The notes under the pieces: generated by a model
Told to the model about the DNA's origin: nothing
The model's input: only the letters and a program-made list of their open reading frames with translations
Databases searched by the model: none
Assembly: GCF_009709575.1 (NCBI RefSeq)
Contig: NZ_WIXO01000001.1
Location: forward strand, 310,001-374,000
Length of the DNA: 64,000 nt
From: Streptomyces taklimakanensis
GTDB taxonomy: Bacteria > Actinomycetota > Actinomycetes > Streptomycetales > Streptomycetaceae
Direction of reading: 5' to 3'
In this document: positions 10,345 to 18,598 of the stretch, one piece after another
How positions within the stretch are numbered: the stretch's first letter is position 1
How the letters are laid out: every line of letters begins with the position of its first letter
Translations under genes and position numbers: made by a program

Positions 10345-11007
10345 ATGAGGATCGGCATCATCGGCGCGGGCAACATCGGCGGCAACCTGACCCGGCGGCT
10401 GACCGCGCTCGGTCACGACGTGTCGGTGGCCAACTCCCGCGGACCCCACACCCTCACGGCGCTCGCCGAGGAGACCGGGGCCACCCCGGTCGCAGCGGCC
10501 GAGGCCGCACGCGGAGCGGAGGTCGTGGTGGTCTCCGTCCCGCTGAAGGCCGTGCCGGATCTGCCGTCCGGGCTGCTCGACGGAGCCGCCCCCGGCGTGG
10601 TCGTCATCGACACCGGCAACTACTACCCAAAGCAGCGCGACGGCCGGATCGACGCCATCGAGGACGAGGGGACGACCGAGAGCCGCTGGACCGAGCGGCA
10701 GATCGGCCACCCGGTCGTCAAGGCGTTCAACGGAACCTACGCGCAGGACATCCTCGACGGTCCGCGTCCCAAGGGGGACCCGGAGCGCATGGCGCTGCCG
10801 GTGGCCGGGGACGACGAGGCCGCCAAGCGACGCGTGCGGGACCTGATCGACGAACTCGGTTTCGACACCGTCGACGCCGGCGGCATCGACGACTCCTGGC
10901 GTCAGCAGCCCGGCACACCGGTGTACGGGCTGCGGGCCGGCGCCGAAGAGGTCGCCGAGGCCCTCGCGGCGGCCTCTCCCGAAAGGCCCGGGGACTTCCG
11001 CGCCTGA
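10345..11007 (+). CDS. NADPH-dependent F420 reductase-like oxidoreductase
   Basis: A 220-aa Rossmann protein of the NADP oxidoreductase/F420-dependent family. It opens with the nucleotide-binding motif GIIGAGNIGGNLTRRL, followed by VANSRGP, as in F420:NADP oxidoreductases that bind NADPH phosphate. VVKAFNGTYAQ and a WRQQPGTPVYG segment near the C-terminus are typical of this family. GGAAGGA lies about 6 nt upstream of ATG. It stands alone between intergenic regions and is followed by a hairpin. It may move hydride between NADPH and F420 or a related cofactor; many paralogues have no assigned substrate. Confidence 0.85.
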   Translation: MRIGIIGAGNIGGNLTRRLTALGHDVSVANSRGPHTLTALAEETGATPVAAAEAARGAEVVVVSVPLKAVPDLPSGLLDGAAPGVVVIDTGNYYPKQRDGRIDAIEDEGTTESRWTERQIGHPVVKAFNGTYAQDILDGPRPKGDPERMALPVAGDDEAAKRRVRDLIDELGFDTVDAGGIDDSWRQQPGTPVYGLRAGAEEVAEALAAASPERPGDFRA

Positions 11008-11014
11008 GAACCGC

Positions 11015-11056
11015 CCGCCCGGCACGCCGGCCGGGGCCGGTCGGTATGCCGGGCGG
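11015..11056 (+). terminator. hairpin after the reductase gene
   Basis: CCGCCCGGCA (11015-11024) pairs with TGCCGGGCGG (11047-11056) around a 22-nt GC-rich loop, starting 8 nt after the stop codon at 11007. No T-run follows, as is normal in this kind of genome. Confidence 0.5.
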
Positions 11057-11203
11057 CGGGGCGCTCCCGGAGGGTCTCGGAGCCGGACCACCGTCACCCG
11101 AACGGCGGCACCCCGGTGGCCGCCCCCGCGGCGGGAGTCAACCGTGGCAGTCAGGTGACGGCACCTCCGTACCGACGACACGACACCGACGCGGGAGGTC
11201 CCC

Positions 11204-11692
11204 ATGCGTCTTCGTACAGCCGCGGCCGCGTGCGCCCTGGCGGCGCTGACCGCGCTGCCACCGGCCGGAGCCGCCCTGGCCCAGACCGACCGGGGGTGCG
11301 CCGACTTCGACCTCAGGGAGGAGGCCCAGCGCTTCTTCGAGCAGCAGTCCGGCGACCCGTCCCGCCTGGACGCCGACGGCGACCGACAAGCCTGCGAGAA
11401 CCTGCCGTCGGCCGGCGGGGGGACGTCCGGCCCCGACGGCACGCCCGGTCCCGGCGACACCTCCGGCACCCACCGGCCGGAGAGCACGCCCGGTCCCGAC
11501 GGCACCGACGGCACCGACGGCGCGTCGGCCCCGTCGGGGGCCGTCGACGCGGGTGGCGGCGGGACCGCCGGCGATCCGGGCGACACGGCGCCCGCCCTCG
11601 CCCTGGCGGCCGGCCTCGGACTGGCCGCCGGTGGCGCGGTCCTCGTCCGCCGCCGGCGCGGGGCGTCCGGCCCCGAGGGGAAGGGGAGCTGA
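11204..11692 (+). CDS. exported excalibur calcium-binding protein with C-terminal membrane anchor
   Basis: A 162-aa surface protein. It has a signal peptide (residues 1 to about 27, ending ALA), then an excalibur domain with the marks CADFDLREEAQRFFE and DADGDRQACENLP: two Cys, and an Asp-rich loop typical for calcium. A low-complexity Gly/Thr/Asp/Pro linker follows, then a single C-terminal hydrophobic helix ending in RRRRG. There is no LPXTG motif, so it is membrane-anchored rather than a clear sortase substrate. A class F sortase gene overlaps or follows directly, which suggests a joint cell-surface role. Confidence 0.85.
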   Translation: MRLRTAAAACALAALTALPPAGAALAQTDRGCADFDLREEAQRFFEQQSGDPSRLDADGDRQACENLPSAGGGTSGPDGTPGPGDTSGTHRPESTPGPDGTDGTDGASAPSGAVDAGGGGTAGDPGDTAPALALAAGLGLAAGGAVLVRRRRGASGPEGKGS

Positions 11693-12428
11693 CGTTCCCC
11701 GCGCCAGGGGCCGGCACCGGCGCCCACGGCACCGGTGGACCTCCCGGCACGGCGGCGACGTCCGTGCGGCCCTGCGGGCCGCCGGCGTCGTCACCGCCTG
11801 TTCACTGGCCCTGACCGCCCCCGGCGGCGGGGACGCCGCGACGTCCCGGACCGATGTCGGTCCGTCGTGGTGGGCGGAGACGGGCCGGGACCGGTCCACG
11901 TCCGCGCCGACTCGTCGGACGACCGGCGGCACGGGCCCGGTCGCCCCTTCCGGACGGCCGACCGAGGCGGCCGATCCGGTGCGCGTCCGCATCCCGGCCA
12001 TCGGCGTGGCCGCCCCCGTCGAACCCCTGGGCCTCGACGGGGAGCGGGAGCTGGCGCCGCCGGGGAGCCCCTGGGCCACCGGTTGGTGGCGGGACGGCCC
12101 CGAGCCCGGCGAGCCCGGCCCCGCGGTCCTGGTCGGCCACTACGACTCCGGCACCGGCCCGGCCGTCTTCCACCGCCTCGCCGACCTCCGCCCCGGCGAC
12201 CGGGTGGACGTCGACCGTGCCGACGGGTCGACGGTCTCGTTCACCGTGCGCCGCCTGACCGCCCACCCCCGGGACGACTTCCCCACCGAACGGGTCTACG
12301 GAGACACCGGGGGCCGGGCGGCCCTCCGGCTGATCACCTGCGGCGGCTCGTACGACCGCGCGGCGGGCCGCTACACCGAGAACCTGGTCGTCCTCGCGGA
12401 GGAGGCGACGGCGGCCCGGGGCCGCTGA
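11631..12428 (+). CDS. class F sortase
   Basis: A membrane-anchored cysteine transpeptidase that joins or processes surface proteins. Catalytic residues are visible: His in LVGHYDSGTG, Cys in LITCGGSYD and Arg in RYTENLVV. An N-terminal hydrophobic segment (AALRAAGVVTACSLAL) anchors it, followed by a Ser/Thr/Pro linker. Start choice is uncertain. No ATG or GTG follows the upstream stop at 11692, although the strong purine-rich AAGGGGAG there looks like a ribosome site. The GTG at 11631 is the nearest in-frame start and overlaps the excalibur gene by 62 nt. Function is well supported; the N-terminus is not. Confidence 0.8.
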   Translation: MARSSSAAGAGRPAPRGRGADVPRARGRHRRPRHRWTSRHGGDVRAALRAAGVVTACSLALTAPGGGDAATSRTDVGPSWWAETGRDRSTSAPTRRTTGGTGPVAPSGRPTEAADPVRVRIPAIGVAAPVEPLGLDGERELAPPGSPWATGWWRDGPEPGEPGPAVLVGHYDSGTGPAVFHRLADLRPGDRVDVDRADGSTVSFTVRRLTAHPRDDFPTERVYGDTGGRAALRLITCGGSYDRAAGRYTENLVVLAEEATAARGR

Positions 12429-12558
12429 CCTCCGGGGCCGGAGGGGCCCTGACCACCGACGCCGCGCCGCCGCACGGTCGGCCGCGGCACGACGAAGGCG
12501 GCCGTTCCGACGGGAACGGCGGCCGGTACGGACGACGAGACGAAGGAGCACCCGGCCC

Positions 12559-13438
12559 ATGACCACCCCGGACACGGGCGGCGCCCCCGCCGCCCCCGTT
12601 CCCCGTCGAAGCGCCCGGGCTTCCTCGGCGAACTGCGCGACGCCCTCAGTCTCCGGGGACTGCTGCTGATCGGTGGCGCGCTGTTGCTCCAACCGGCCTT
12701 CGTCCTGTCCTACATCGGCGCCTTCCACTCCCCCGCTCCGCACGAGATCCCGGTGGCCGTGGTCGCGCCGGGCGGTACCGCGGAGCGGGTGGTCGACGAG
12801 CTGGACTCCCCGGAGGGCGACCCGGTGAAGGCCCGGACCGCCGGGAGCGAGGCCGAGGCCCGCGCCATGATCATGGAACGGACCGTGGACGCGGCGGTCG
12901 TGGTGAACCCCCGGGGCACCACCGACACCCTGCTGGTCGCCTCGGCCGGCGGCCCGGCCGTCTCCTCCACCGCCGGTCGGCTCGCCGAGGACGTCGAGGC
13001 GTCCCGGGGGCGGGAGATCACCACCGAGGACATCCTCCCCCCTTCTGGCGCGCCGTCGGCGATCTCATTCCCACCGGCGCGGCCACCACGGCCGTCCGCA
13101 ACACCGTGTACTTCTCGGGCAATGCCATCACCGGAGCGCTGTGGGTCCTGGTCCTGTACGCCGCGGTCGGCACCCTCGTCGCCCTCCTCGTCTCCGCCCG
13201 CGCACGGCACGGCGCGGGCGGCTCCCCCGCCGTCCGTCCCCCCGCGGACGCGTCCGCCCGACCGCCCGGCCCGAGGGCGGGGTGCCGGGGCTCGGTCGCG
13301 TCCCGGCCCCCGGGCGTTCGGGGTGACGCGAGGACCCGGCGCCGCGGGGGCACGGTGGGCGCGCGGCGTCGCGGAACGCCCGTTCCCCGGCCGGCGCGGG
13401 CCGGTCCCACCGGGGAGCGGCGCAAAAGGCACCCTTGA
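12559..13438 (+). pseudogene. broken DUF3533 / YhgE-Pip-like membrane protein gene
   Basis: The intact family has a short cytosolic N-terminus, one membrane helix, a long outer domain, then several helices. Here the ATG at 12559 reads MTTPDTGGAPAAPVP and then loses frame within about 45 bases. The next frame gives LRGLLLIGGALLLQPAFVLS (helix 1) and an outer domain to REITTEDILP. At a run of six C near 13038 the frame breaks again. The text resumes as FWRAVGDLIPTGAATTAVRN and only the last helix (ALWVLVLYAAVGTLVALLVS). The helices normally found between EDILP and FWRAVGDL are absent, so this is a deletion as well as frameshifts. The frame runs on to 13438 without family similarity. Confidence 0.75.
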
Positions 13439-13504
13439 GGACACGTCGGACGCACTCCTACGGTCGGACCGGCGGGCACCGGCCCGCGTCCAGGGAGGAA
13501 TCCG

Positions 13505-14695
13505 ATGACCTCTGCCGCGTCCCCTTCCGTCCACCCCTATCCGTTCAACCGCTCCGAGGGACTGGCGTTGGACGACGCCTACCGCTCGGCCCAGCACCGT
13601 CCGGGCATGGTCCGCGTCCGGTTGCCGTTCGGCGAACCCGCCTGGCTGGCCACGCGTTACGAGGACGCGCGGCTGGTGCTGGGGGACCGTCGCTTCTCCA
13701 CCGGGACGGCCCGTGAGCGGGACGCTCCACGGCTGCGGAAGTCCCGCATCGGCGGCGGCATCCTCCAGACGGACCCGCCCGAGCACACGCGGCTGCGCAC
13801 GCTGGTGGCCAAGGCGTTCACCGCGCGCCGGGTGGAGGACCTGCGTCCGCGCATCCGCGCGCTGGCCGAGGACCTGGTGGACGGCATGGTCGCCGCCGGT
13901 CCGCCGGCCGACCTGGTGGAGGACTTCGCGCTGCCGCTGCCGGTCGGGGTGATCTGCGAGCTGCTGGGGGTCCCCGTGGAGGACCGCCCCCGCTTCCGCC
14001 GCTGGAGCGACGACCTGCTGTCCACCAGCGGACTGACCGAGCGGGAGTTCCAAAGGAGCTTCGAGGAGCTGCGCGCCTATCTGGCCGACCTGGTCGCGCA
14101 GCACCGCGCCCACCCCGCGGACGACCTGATGAGCGCCCTGATCGCGGCCCGTGACGAGCGGGACCGCCTCAACGAGACGGAGCTGATCGACCTGTGCGCG
14201 GCCGTCCTGGTCGCCGGGCACGAGACCACCGCCACCCAGATTCCGAACTTCGTCCTCGTGCTGCTGGAGCACCCGCGAGAACTGGCCGAACTGCGGGAGC
14301 GCGAGGAGCTGATCCCCGCGGCCGTGGAGGAGCTCATGCGGTACGTGCCGTTGGGCTCGGCCGGGTCCTTCGCCCGCTACGCCACCGAGGACGTACGGGT
14401 CGGGGAGGTGCTGGTGCGCGCGGGGGAGCCGGTCCTGGTCGCGATCGGCGCGGCCAACCGGGACGGTTCGCACTTCGAGGCACCCGACGAACTGCGTTTC
14501 GACCGTCCTCGGCAACACATCGGCTTCGGGCACGGCGTGCACCACTGCCTGGGCGCCCAACTGGCCCGGGCGGAGCTCCAGGAGGCGCTGCGCGTACTGC
14601 TGTTCCGCCTGCCGGGGCTGCGCCTGGCGGGGGATGTGGAGTGGAAGTCCCGCATGTTGGTCCGCGGACCGCGGACCATGCCGATCGGGTGGTGA
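13505..14695 (+). CDS. cytochrome P450 monooxygenase
   Basis: A soluble 396-aa bacterial P450. The I-helix oxygen-binding motif AGHETT is at 237-242, the K-helix ExxR in EELMR at 275-279, and the heme loop FGHGVHHCLG at 341-350 with Cys348 as iron ligand. Its general pattern resembles the large CYP105/107-like actinobacterial group. The ATG follows AGGGAGGAATCCG, a good ribosome site. A [3Fe-4S] ferredoxin gene starts 2 bp after the stop, forming the usual P450-ferredoxin pair. No biosynthetic cluster surrounds it, so the substrate is unknown. Confidence 0.95.
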   Translation: MTSAASPSVHPYPFNRSEGLALDDAYRSAQHRPGMVRVRLPFGEPAWLATRYEDARLVLGDRRFSTGTARERDAPRLRKSRIGGGILQTDPPEHTRLRTLVAKAFTARRVEDLRPRIRALAEDLVDGMVAAGPPADLVEDFALPLPVGVICELLGVPVEDRPRFRRWSDDLLSTSGLTEREFQRSFEELRAYLADLVAQHRAHPADDLMSALIAARDERDRLNETELIDLCAAVLVAGHETTATQIPNFVLVLLEHPRELAELREREELIPAAVEELMRYVPLGSAGSFARYATEDVRVGEVLVRAGEPVLVAIGAANRDGSHFEAPDELRFDRPRQHIGFGHGVHHCLGAQLARAELQEALRVLLFRLPGLRLAGDVEWKSRMLVRGPRTMPIGW

Positions 14696-14697
14696 CG

Positions 14698-14913
14698 ATG
14701 GACTGGCGCGTCGAAGTGGACCGACGGGTGTGCATCGGCTCGGGCATGTGCGCCGCCCTCGCCCCCGACCTGTTCGTCCTCGAAGGGGCGGCCGCGGAGG
14801 TGGTCCGTCCCGAGACCGGCCCCGAGGAGCGGGTGCTCGACGCCGCGGACTCGTGTCCGGTGCTGGCCATCCGGGTGTCCGGTCCCGAGGGGGTGGTCGG
14901 ACCCCGCCCGTGA
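14698..14913 (+). CDS. [3Fe-4S] ferredoxin, P450 redox partner
   Basis: A 71-aa ferredoxin. It has CIGSGMC near the N-terminus (C-x5-C, where a Gly replaces the fourth-iron Cys of 4Fe ferredoxins) and a third Cys in DSCPVLAI. This pattern gives a 3Fe-4S cluster, as in ferredoxins that feed electrons to CYP105-type P450s. It starts 2 bp after the P450 stop, so the two are certainly co-transcribed. No ferredoxin reductase gene is nearby. Confidence 0.93.
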   Translation: MDWRVEVDRRVCIGSGMCAALAPDLFVLEGAAAEVVRPETGPEERVLDAADSCPVLAIRVSGPEGVVGPRP

Positions 14914-14951
14914 CGGTGACGGTCCCGCCCGGGGGACGTCCGCCGCCCTCC

Positions 14952-14975
14952 GGCCCCCGAACGGTGCGGGGGGCC
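14952..14975. terminator. hairpin between convergent genes
   Basis: GGCCCCC pairs with GGGGGCC between the ferredoxin stop (14913) and the convergent small gene ending at 14998. Flanking GCCCTC and GAGGGC extend it into a longer imperfect stem. Confidence 0.45.
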
Positions 14976-14997
14976 GAGGGCGGACCGCCCGGACGCC

Positions 14998-15306
14998 TCA
15001 CACGGTGTGCCCCTGGGCCTCGAGCCACCGGTGGAGCGCGGCCTTGTCGGCGACGCTGATGTGGGTGGGACCGTCGGGGGAGGGTCCCTCGTCCCGGTTG
15101 AACCCGGTGTCGGTGACGCGGGCGGTGACCCAGTCGGCCAGCTCCCGCGCGGCCTCGGGCGACAGCCTGCCGCGCTGCCAGTCCTGCCGGGCCCGGGTGG
15201 CGGCGCGCTCGTCGTACCGCGCGGTCTCCTCCAACCAGACCGGCACCAACCGTGCGGCGACCCGTTCGTCCTCGGCGGTGGGGGGCGTGCGTGACGCATC
15301 GTTCAT
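14998..15306 (-). CDS. small conserved-looking protein of unknown function
   Basis: A 102-aa acidic, helical cytosolic protein with no signal peptide or membrane segment. It is Ala/Arg/Asp-rich, with LVPVWLEETARYDERAA and LSPEAARELADWVTARV as its most ordered parts and HISVADKAALHRWLEAQG near the end. The ATG at 15306 is the best in-frame start; GTG codons further out would extend it into non-coding-looking sequence. It is divergent from the AraC gene and convergent with the ferredoxin. No family was recognised. Confidence 0.65.
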   Translation of the reverse strand: MNDASRTPPTAEDERVAARLVPVWLEETARYDERAATRARQDWQRGRLSPEAARELADWVTARVTDTGFNRDEGPSPDGPTHISVADKAALHRWLEAQGHTV

Positions 15307-15493
15307 GCATGGATGTGTGACCGCCGGAGCGGGGGGCCATGCCCGACTCCCCCACACGCACGACGACCGGCCCGACCGGCCGTGTCGCCGACACCCCGAA
15401 CGGCCCCCTCGGAGCCCCTGCCGAGCCGCCCGGCCGGAGACGGGCCCGGCCCGAAGCCCCGCGGCGAGCGGATCCGCCCCGACGGGCCCCGGG

Positions 15494-15506
15494 TAGGCTG
15501 ACGCAC
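15494..15506 (+). promoter_or_regulatory. -10 box of a probably leaderless promoter for the AraC gene
   Basis: TAGGCT at 15494-15499 lies 7 nt before the GTG at 15507. No ribosome-binding sequence precedes this codon. The spacing is that of a leaderless transcript, and it also supports this start over the longer frame upstream. Confidence 0.5.
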
Positions 15507-16445
15507 GTGCTGCGGGCGACGACGGGCGGGCCGGACCCGACCCGACTCGACGAGGTGCGCCGCCACCTGTCGGCGGACGCGGAGGAGGCGGCCGGGACCA
15601 CGGCCGGGGGCGGGGCGGCCGGTTGCCGCCTGCGGTTCGGCGGCGGAGCGACGGGCATCGAGCGTCTCGAGGCAGCGCTGGTGGGCGAGGCGTTCTCACC
15701 GCACCGGCACGACACCTACGCGATCGGCGTGACGCTCGCCGGGGTGCAGACCTTCCGCTACCGGGGGGAGAAGCGCCACTGTCTGCCGGGCGAGTGGCAC
15801 GTCCTGCACCCGGACGAGCTCCACGACGGCGTGCCGGGCACCGAGGACGGTTTCGGCTACCGCATCTTCTACCTCGACCCGGCACTGGTGCAGGAGGCGC
15901 TCGGCGGGCGGTCGCTGCCCTTCGTGGCCGATCCGGTGGTCCGCGCCCGGGAGATGGACCCCGCCCTCGCCGAGTACCTCCAGGACATCGACGCCCCGCT
16001 CTGCGAGGTCGAGGCCGCCGAGATCACCTCGGCGATCGCCGAGGTGCTGCGGAGGCACTCCTCCGCTCCCTCCCGCCCACGGACACGGCTGGACCTCGAC
16101 GCCGTGTGGCGCGTGCGGGAACTACTGTCCGACGACCCCACGGTCCGGCACCCGGCCGAACTGCTGGAGCACGTGTCCGGGCTCGACCGCTGGTCGGTGG
16201 CCCGGCAGTTCCGTGCCGCGTTCGGAACCAGCCCGACGCGGTTCCGCACGATGCGGCAGCTCGACCTCGCCCGACGGGCGATGCGGGAGGGTCGGTCCCC
16301 GGCCGAGGCGGCCGCGGTGGCCGGCTTCGCCGACCAGAGCCACCTGACGCGGATGTTCAAGCGCGCGTACGGGCTCACCCCCGCCGCCTGGGCGACGGCC
16401 GTCCGAGCGGGGATCAGCGGGCGCCGCGGGCCCGGATCGCCCTGA
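15507..16445 (+). CDS. AraC family transcriptional regulator with N-terminal cupin-type sensor
   Basis: A 312-aa regulator. The N-terminal half is an AraC-type ligand-binding cupin ([20 protein letters not shown] and [14 protein letters not shown] carry its His-rich core). The C-terminal half (about 205-305) holds the double helix-turn-helix, with [20 protein letters not shown] in the first and [20 protein letters not shown] in the second. It ends 32 bp inside the convergent dehydrogenase gene at 16414-17286. The start at 15507 removes a long Pro/Arg-rich extension that looks non-coding. Target and inducer are unknown. Confidence 0.9.
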   Translation: MLRATTGGPDPTRLDEVRRHLSADAEEAAGTTAGGGAAGCRLRFGGGATGIERLEAALVGEAFSPHRHDTYAIGVTLAGVQTFRYRGEKRHCLPGEWHVLHPDELHDGVPGTEDGFGYRIFYLDPALVQEALGGRSLPFVADPVVRAREMDPALAEYLQDIDAPLCEVEAAEITSAIAEVLRRHSSAPSRPRTRLDLDAVWRVRELLSDDPTVRHPAELLEHVSGLDRWSVARQFRAAFGTSPTRFRTMRQLDLARRAMREGRSPAEAAAVAGFADQSHLTRMFKRAYGLTPAAWATAVRAGISGRRGPGSP

Positions 16446-17286
16446 CGACCGCGGCCATGTCCGCTCCGCCGTGCCCCGACTCGACGGTCTCGCCGTACAG
16501 GGTGAGACAGGCGTCCAACAGCGGCGAGGCCGCGCCCGCCTCCCGGGCCGCTTCCGCGATCAGGCGGTTGTTCTTCAGCACGTCGGTGGCCGCCGCCTGG
16601 ACGGTGAAGTCCTCCTCCACCAGTTTGCGGGCCTTCACGCGCGAGACGGAGGAGGCCATCGGTCCCGCGTCCAGCACGTCGGCCAGCAGCCCGAGGTCGA
16701 GGCCGTGCCGCTCGGCGAAGGCGAACGCCTCCGCCAGGCCCGTGACCATCGTGATGAGGTACAGGTTGACCGCGAACTTCATCAGCAGCGCCCCGGGTAC
16801 CGCCCCACAGTCGAAGGTCCCCCGACACATCGGTGCCAGGAGCGGACGCACCCGTTCGATGTCGGCGTCCCGGCCGGCGAGCATGGCCACGAGCTCTCCC
16901 GCCTCGGCCGGCCCGCGCGATCCGGAGACCGGCGCCTCGACGTAGGAGCCCCCGGCCGCGACGACGTCGTCGTGGAGCGCCTTCGAGTAGGCGGCGGCGA
17001 CGGTGCCCATGTGGACGAGGACGCGGCCGGTGACACGACGTGCGAACTCGGCCGTGCCGCGCGCCAGGACCGCGTCGACGGCGACCTCGTCGGCGAGCAT
17101 CAGCATCACCACGTCGGCCTCCTCGAACACGGCCGCGGGTTCGGCGGCCTCCTCGGCCCCGGCGGCCACCAGCGGCTCGCACCGTTCCCGGGTGCGGTTC
17201 CACACCACGGTGGGCACACCGGAACGGACCAGGTTGAGCGCCATGGGGCGCCCCATGACCCCGAGTCCGACGAAGCCCGCCTTCAT
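16414..17286 (-). CDS. NAD(P)-dependent beta-hydroxyacid dehydrogenase family protein
   Basis: A 290-aa member of the 3-hydroxyisobutyrate dehydrogenase-like family. It has the Rossmann motif [20 protein letters not shown], the substrate-binding [17 protein letters not shown], and the catalytic lysine region [11 protein letters not shown] (Lys in place of the usual KxxxN). It could oxidise a beta-hydroxyacid or reduce an imine or aldehyde; many of these in Streptomyces are unassigned. It overlaps the AraC gene tail to tail by 32 bp. A TGCCG tandem repeat lies in its 5' region. Confidence 0.88.
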   Translation of the reverse strand: MKAGFVGLGVMGRPMALNLVRSGVPTVVWNRTRERCEPLVAAGAEEAAEPAAVFEEADVVMLMLADEVAVDAVLARGTAEFARRVTGRVLVHMGTVAAAYSKALHDDVVAAGGSYVEAPVSGSRGPAEAGELVAMLAGRDADIERVRPLLAPMCRGTFDCGAVPGALLMKFAVNLYLITMVTGLAEAFAFAERHGLDLGLLADVLDAGPMASSVSRVKARKLVEEDFTVQAAATDVLKNNRLIAEAAREAGAASPLLDACLTLYGETVESGHGGADMAAVVRAIRARGAR

Positions 17287-17310
17287 CTCGTCCCACCTCC
17301 GAGCCGCACG

Positions 17311-17330
17311 TGCCGTGCCGTGCCGTGCCG
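17311..17330. repeat. TGCCG pentamer repeated four times
   Basis: Four exact copies of TGCCG lie 25-44 bp upstream of the dehydrogenase start at 17286, followed by a degenerate TGTGATGCCG. It is a short simple-sequence tract in the probable leader or promoter. Confidence 0.8.
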
Positions 17331-17457
17331 TGTGATGCCGTGTCTGCCGTACCGGGCGGCGCCCCGGCCGCCTCCCGGCCCGTTTCTAGCCGCTGGGGGC
17401 GCGGAGGTCTTGAACGTCTGTGCCGCGCCACCGCTGCCGGCACACGCCGCACGGCGA

Positions 17458-17503
17458 ACACGAGCCCGGTCCCCCGACTTCCGTCGGGGGACCGGGCTCG
17501 TGT
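17458..17503 (-). terminator. strong terminator of the KGG-repeat gene
   Basis: Perfect 20-bp stem (17458-17477 with 17484-17503) around a 6-nt loop, starting 13 nt after the stop codon of the leftward KGG gene. This is one of the strongest hairpins in the window. Confidence 0.85.
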
Positions 17504-17516
17504 CGCGGATGGCCCC

Positions 17517-17822
17517 TTACCGGTTGCCGCCGCTCTCGTGACCGCCCTTGCGACCCGCCTCGGCGGCACGCTCGGGGTCGTTGGCGAAGTTGCCGCCGCT
17601 CTCGTGACCGCCCTTGCTGCCGGCCTCCGCCGCGCGCTCGGGGTCGTTGGCGAAGTTGCCGCCGCTCTCGTGACCGCCCTTGCGACCCGCCTCGGCGGCG
17701 CGCTCACGGTCGTTGGCGAAGTTGCCGCCACTCTCGTGACCGCCCTTGCTGCCGGCCTCCGCCGCGCGCTCGGGGTCGTTGGCGAAGTTGCCCGGGTTGC
17801 CGGAGTTGTTGGACGCAGTCAT
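17517..17822 (-). CDS. KGG-repeat stress protein
   Basis: A 101-aa hydrophilic protein made of four 22-residue units of the form GNFANDPERAAEAGSKGGHE plus two residues, the KGG/con-10 stress motif. Copies alternate between SKGG and RKGG; the second also reads DRERAA for DPERAA. The ATG at 17822 has AAAGGAG 5 nt upstream, better than the ATG 15 nt further out. The upstream region is unusually AT-rich, with TTGACG at about 17914-17919 on the minus strand as a -35 candidate. Members are induced by stress or stationary phase and are abundant in spores of other organisms. A strong terminator follows. Confidence 0.9.
   Translation of the reverse strand: MTASNNSGNPGNFANDPERAAEAGSKGGHESGGNFANDRERAAEAGRKGGHESGGNFANDPERAAEAGSKGGHESGGNFANDPERAAEAGRKGGHESGGNR
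17529..17792 (-). repeat. four in-frame 66-bp repeats in two alternating types
   Basis: Four 66-bp units code for the KGG repeats. Units 1 and 3 share SKGG codons and units 2 and 4 share RKGG codons, giving a higher-order period of 132 bp. This points to duplication of a two-unit block. Confidence 0.85.
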
Positions 17823-17990
17823 GACTGCTCCTTTCACTCACGTCGTGCGGTGTCTTACGGAGAGGCGAGTGCCCGACACACAAGGGGCTATTCATCCTTT
17901 TCCGGAACAATTGACGTCAACCGCGTCGCAGGGCGTCCCCTGACGGCCCGTCGGCCGGTGTCGCCCACGACCGGCGTGCCCCGGTGCGCC

Positions 17991-18410
17991 TCAGCCGGGT
18001 TGGTCGCTGTCCTTCATGGAACCCCAGCCGTGCCAGCGCTCGACCTCGATCCAGGCGCTGACCCGGCGGCGGTCCCGCCGCGCGTAGTCCTTGCCGAGGT
18101 AGTGGCGGGAGAGCCGGTCGATGTCGGCCATCCCCTCGTCGTCACGGAACTCGACGACGCGGCCGACGAGACTCACGTGCGTGTACCAGTCGTCCTCGTC
18201 GAGCACGGTGAGGGTCACCCGTGGATCGTTGCGCATGTGCTCCAGACGTTTGCGTCCCTCGTCCATGTTGACCAGCACCCGGCCGTCGTCCCACAGGTAC
18301 CAGGTGGCGGTGGACACCGGTTGGCCGTCGGATCGCACCGTCGTGATGACGGCCGGGTTGGCCTTCTTCACCATGGCGACCGCCGCTTCGGGAAGGGGTG
18401 GTTTCGACAT
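17991..18410 (-). CDS. PPOX-class (probably F420-dependent) oxidoreductase
   Basis: A 139-aa split-barrel flavin/deazaflavin-binding protein of the pyridoxamine 5'-phosphate oxidase superfamily. Typical features are AVITTVRSDGQPVSTATWYLWDDG, here read as a strand pair, then GRKRLEHMRNDPRVTLTVLD and HVSLVGRVVEF. Length and motifs match the actinobacterial F420-binding branch rather than true PdxH. A GAGG lies about 6 nt upstream of the ATG at 18410. Redox substrate unknown. Confidence 0.85.
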   Translation of the reverse strand: MSKPPLPEAAVAMVKKANPAVITTVRSDGQPVSTATWYLWDDGRVLVNMDEGRKRLEHMRNDPRVTLTVLDEDDWYTHVSLVGRVVEFRDDEGMADIDRLSRHYLGKDYARRDRRRVSAWIEVERWHGWGSMKDSDQPG

Positions 18411-18598
18411 CGTGGCCCTCCTCGGCGCATGTGTACTCGTCGCCCGGTCGGCGCGACGCCGCCCAGCTTCACACACCGCCCCCGCCGACGGCGGGAACGC
18501 AGCGCCGCCGGACGCCGGCGTGTGGGTGACGGAACGGCCGGAGGGACGCGTGCCCGCCCGCCCCGCTGGCGAACCGCGGTCCTCCCCGTCCCGCGCCC

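Noticed and set aside
11204..11692. Sortase substrate call for the excalibur protein
   Set aside because: The C-terminus has a hydrophobic helix and Arg tail but no LPXTG-like motif.
12559..13438. Explanation of the DUF3533 gene purely by sequencing error
   Set aside because: Single-base errors could explain the frame changes but not the absence of several membrane helices.
12710..15715. Leftward open frame of 1001 codons over the P450 region
   Set aside because: Shadow of the P450-ferredoxin genes, which have complete motifs on the plus strand.
17529..17792. Regular repeats that could suggest a CRISPR array
   Set aside because: The repeats are contiguous, in frame and encode KGG motifs. 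There are no variable spacers and no cas genes.
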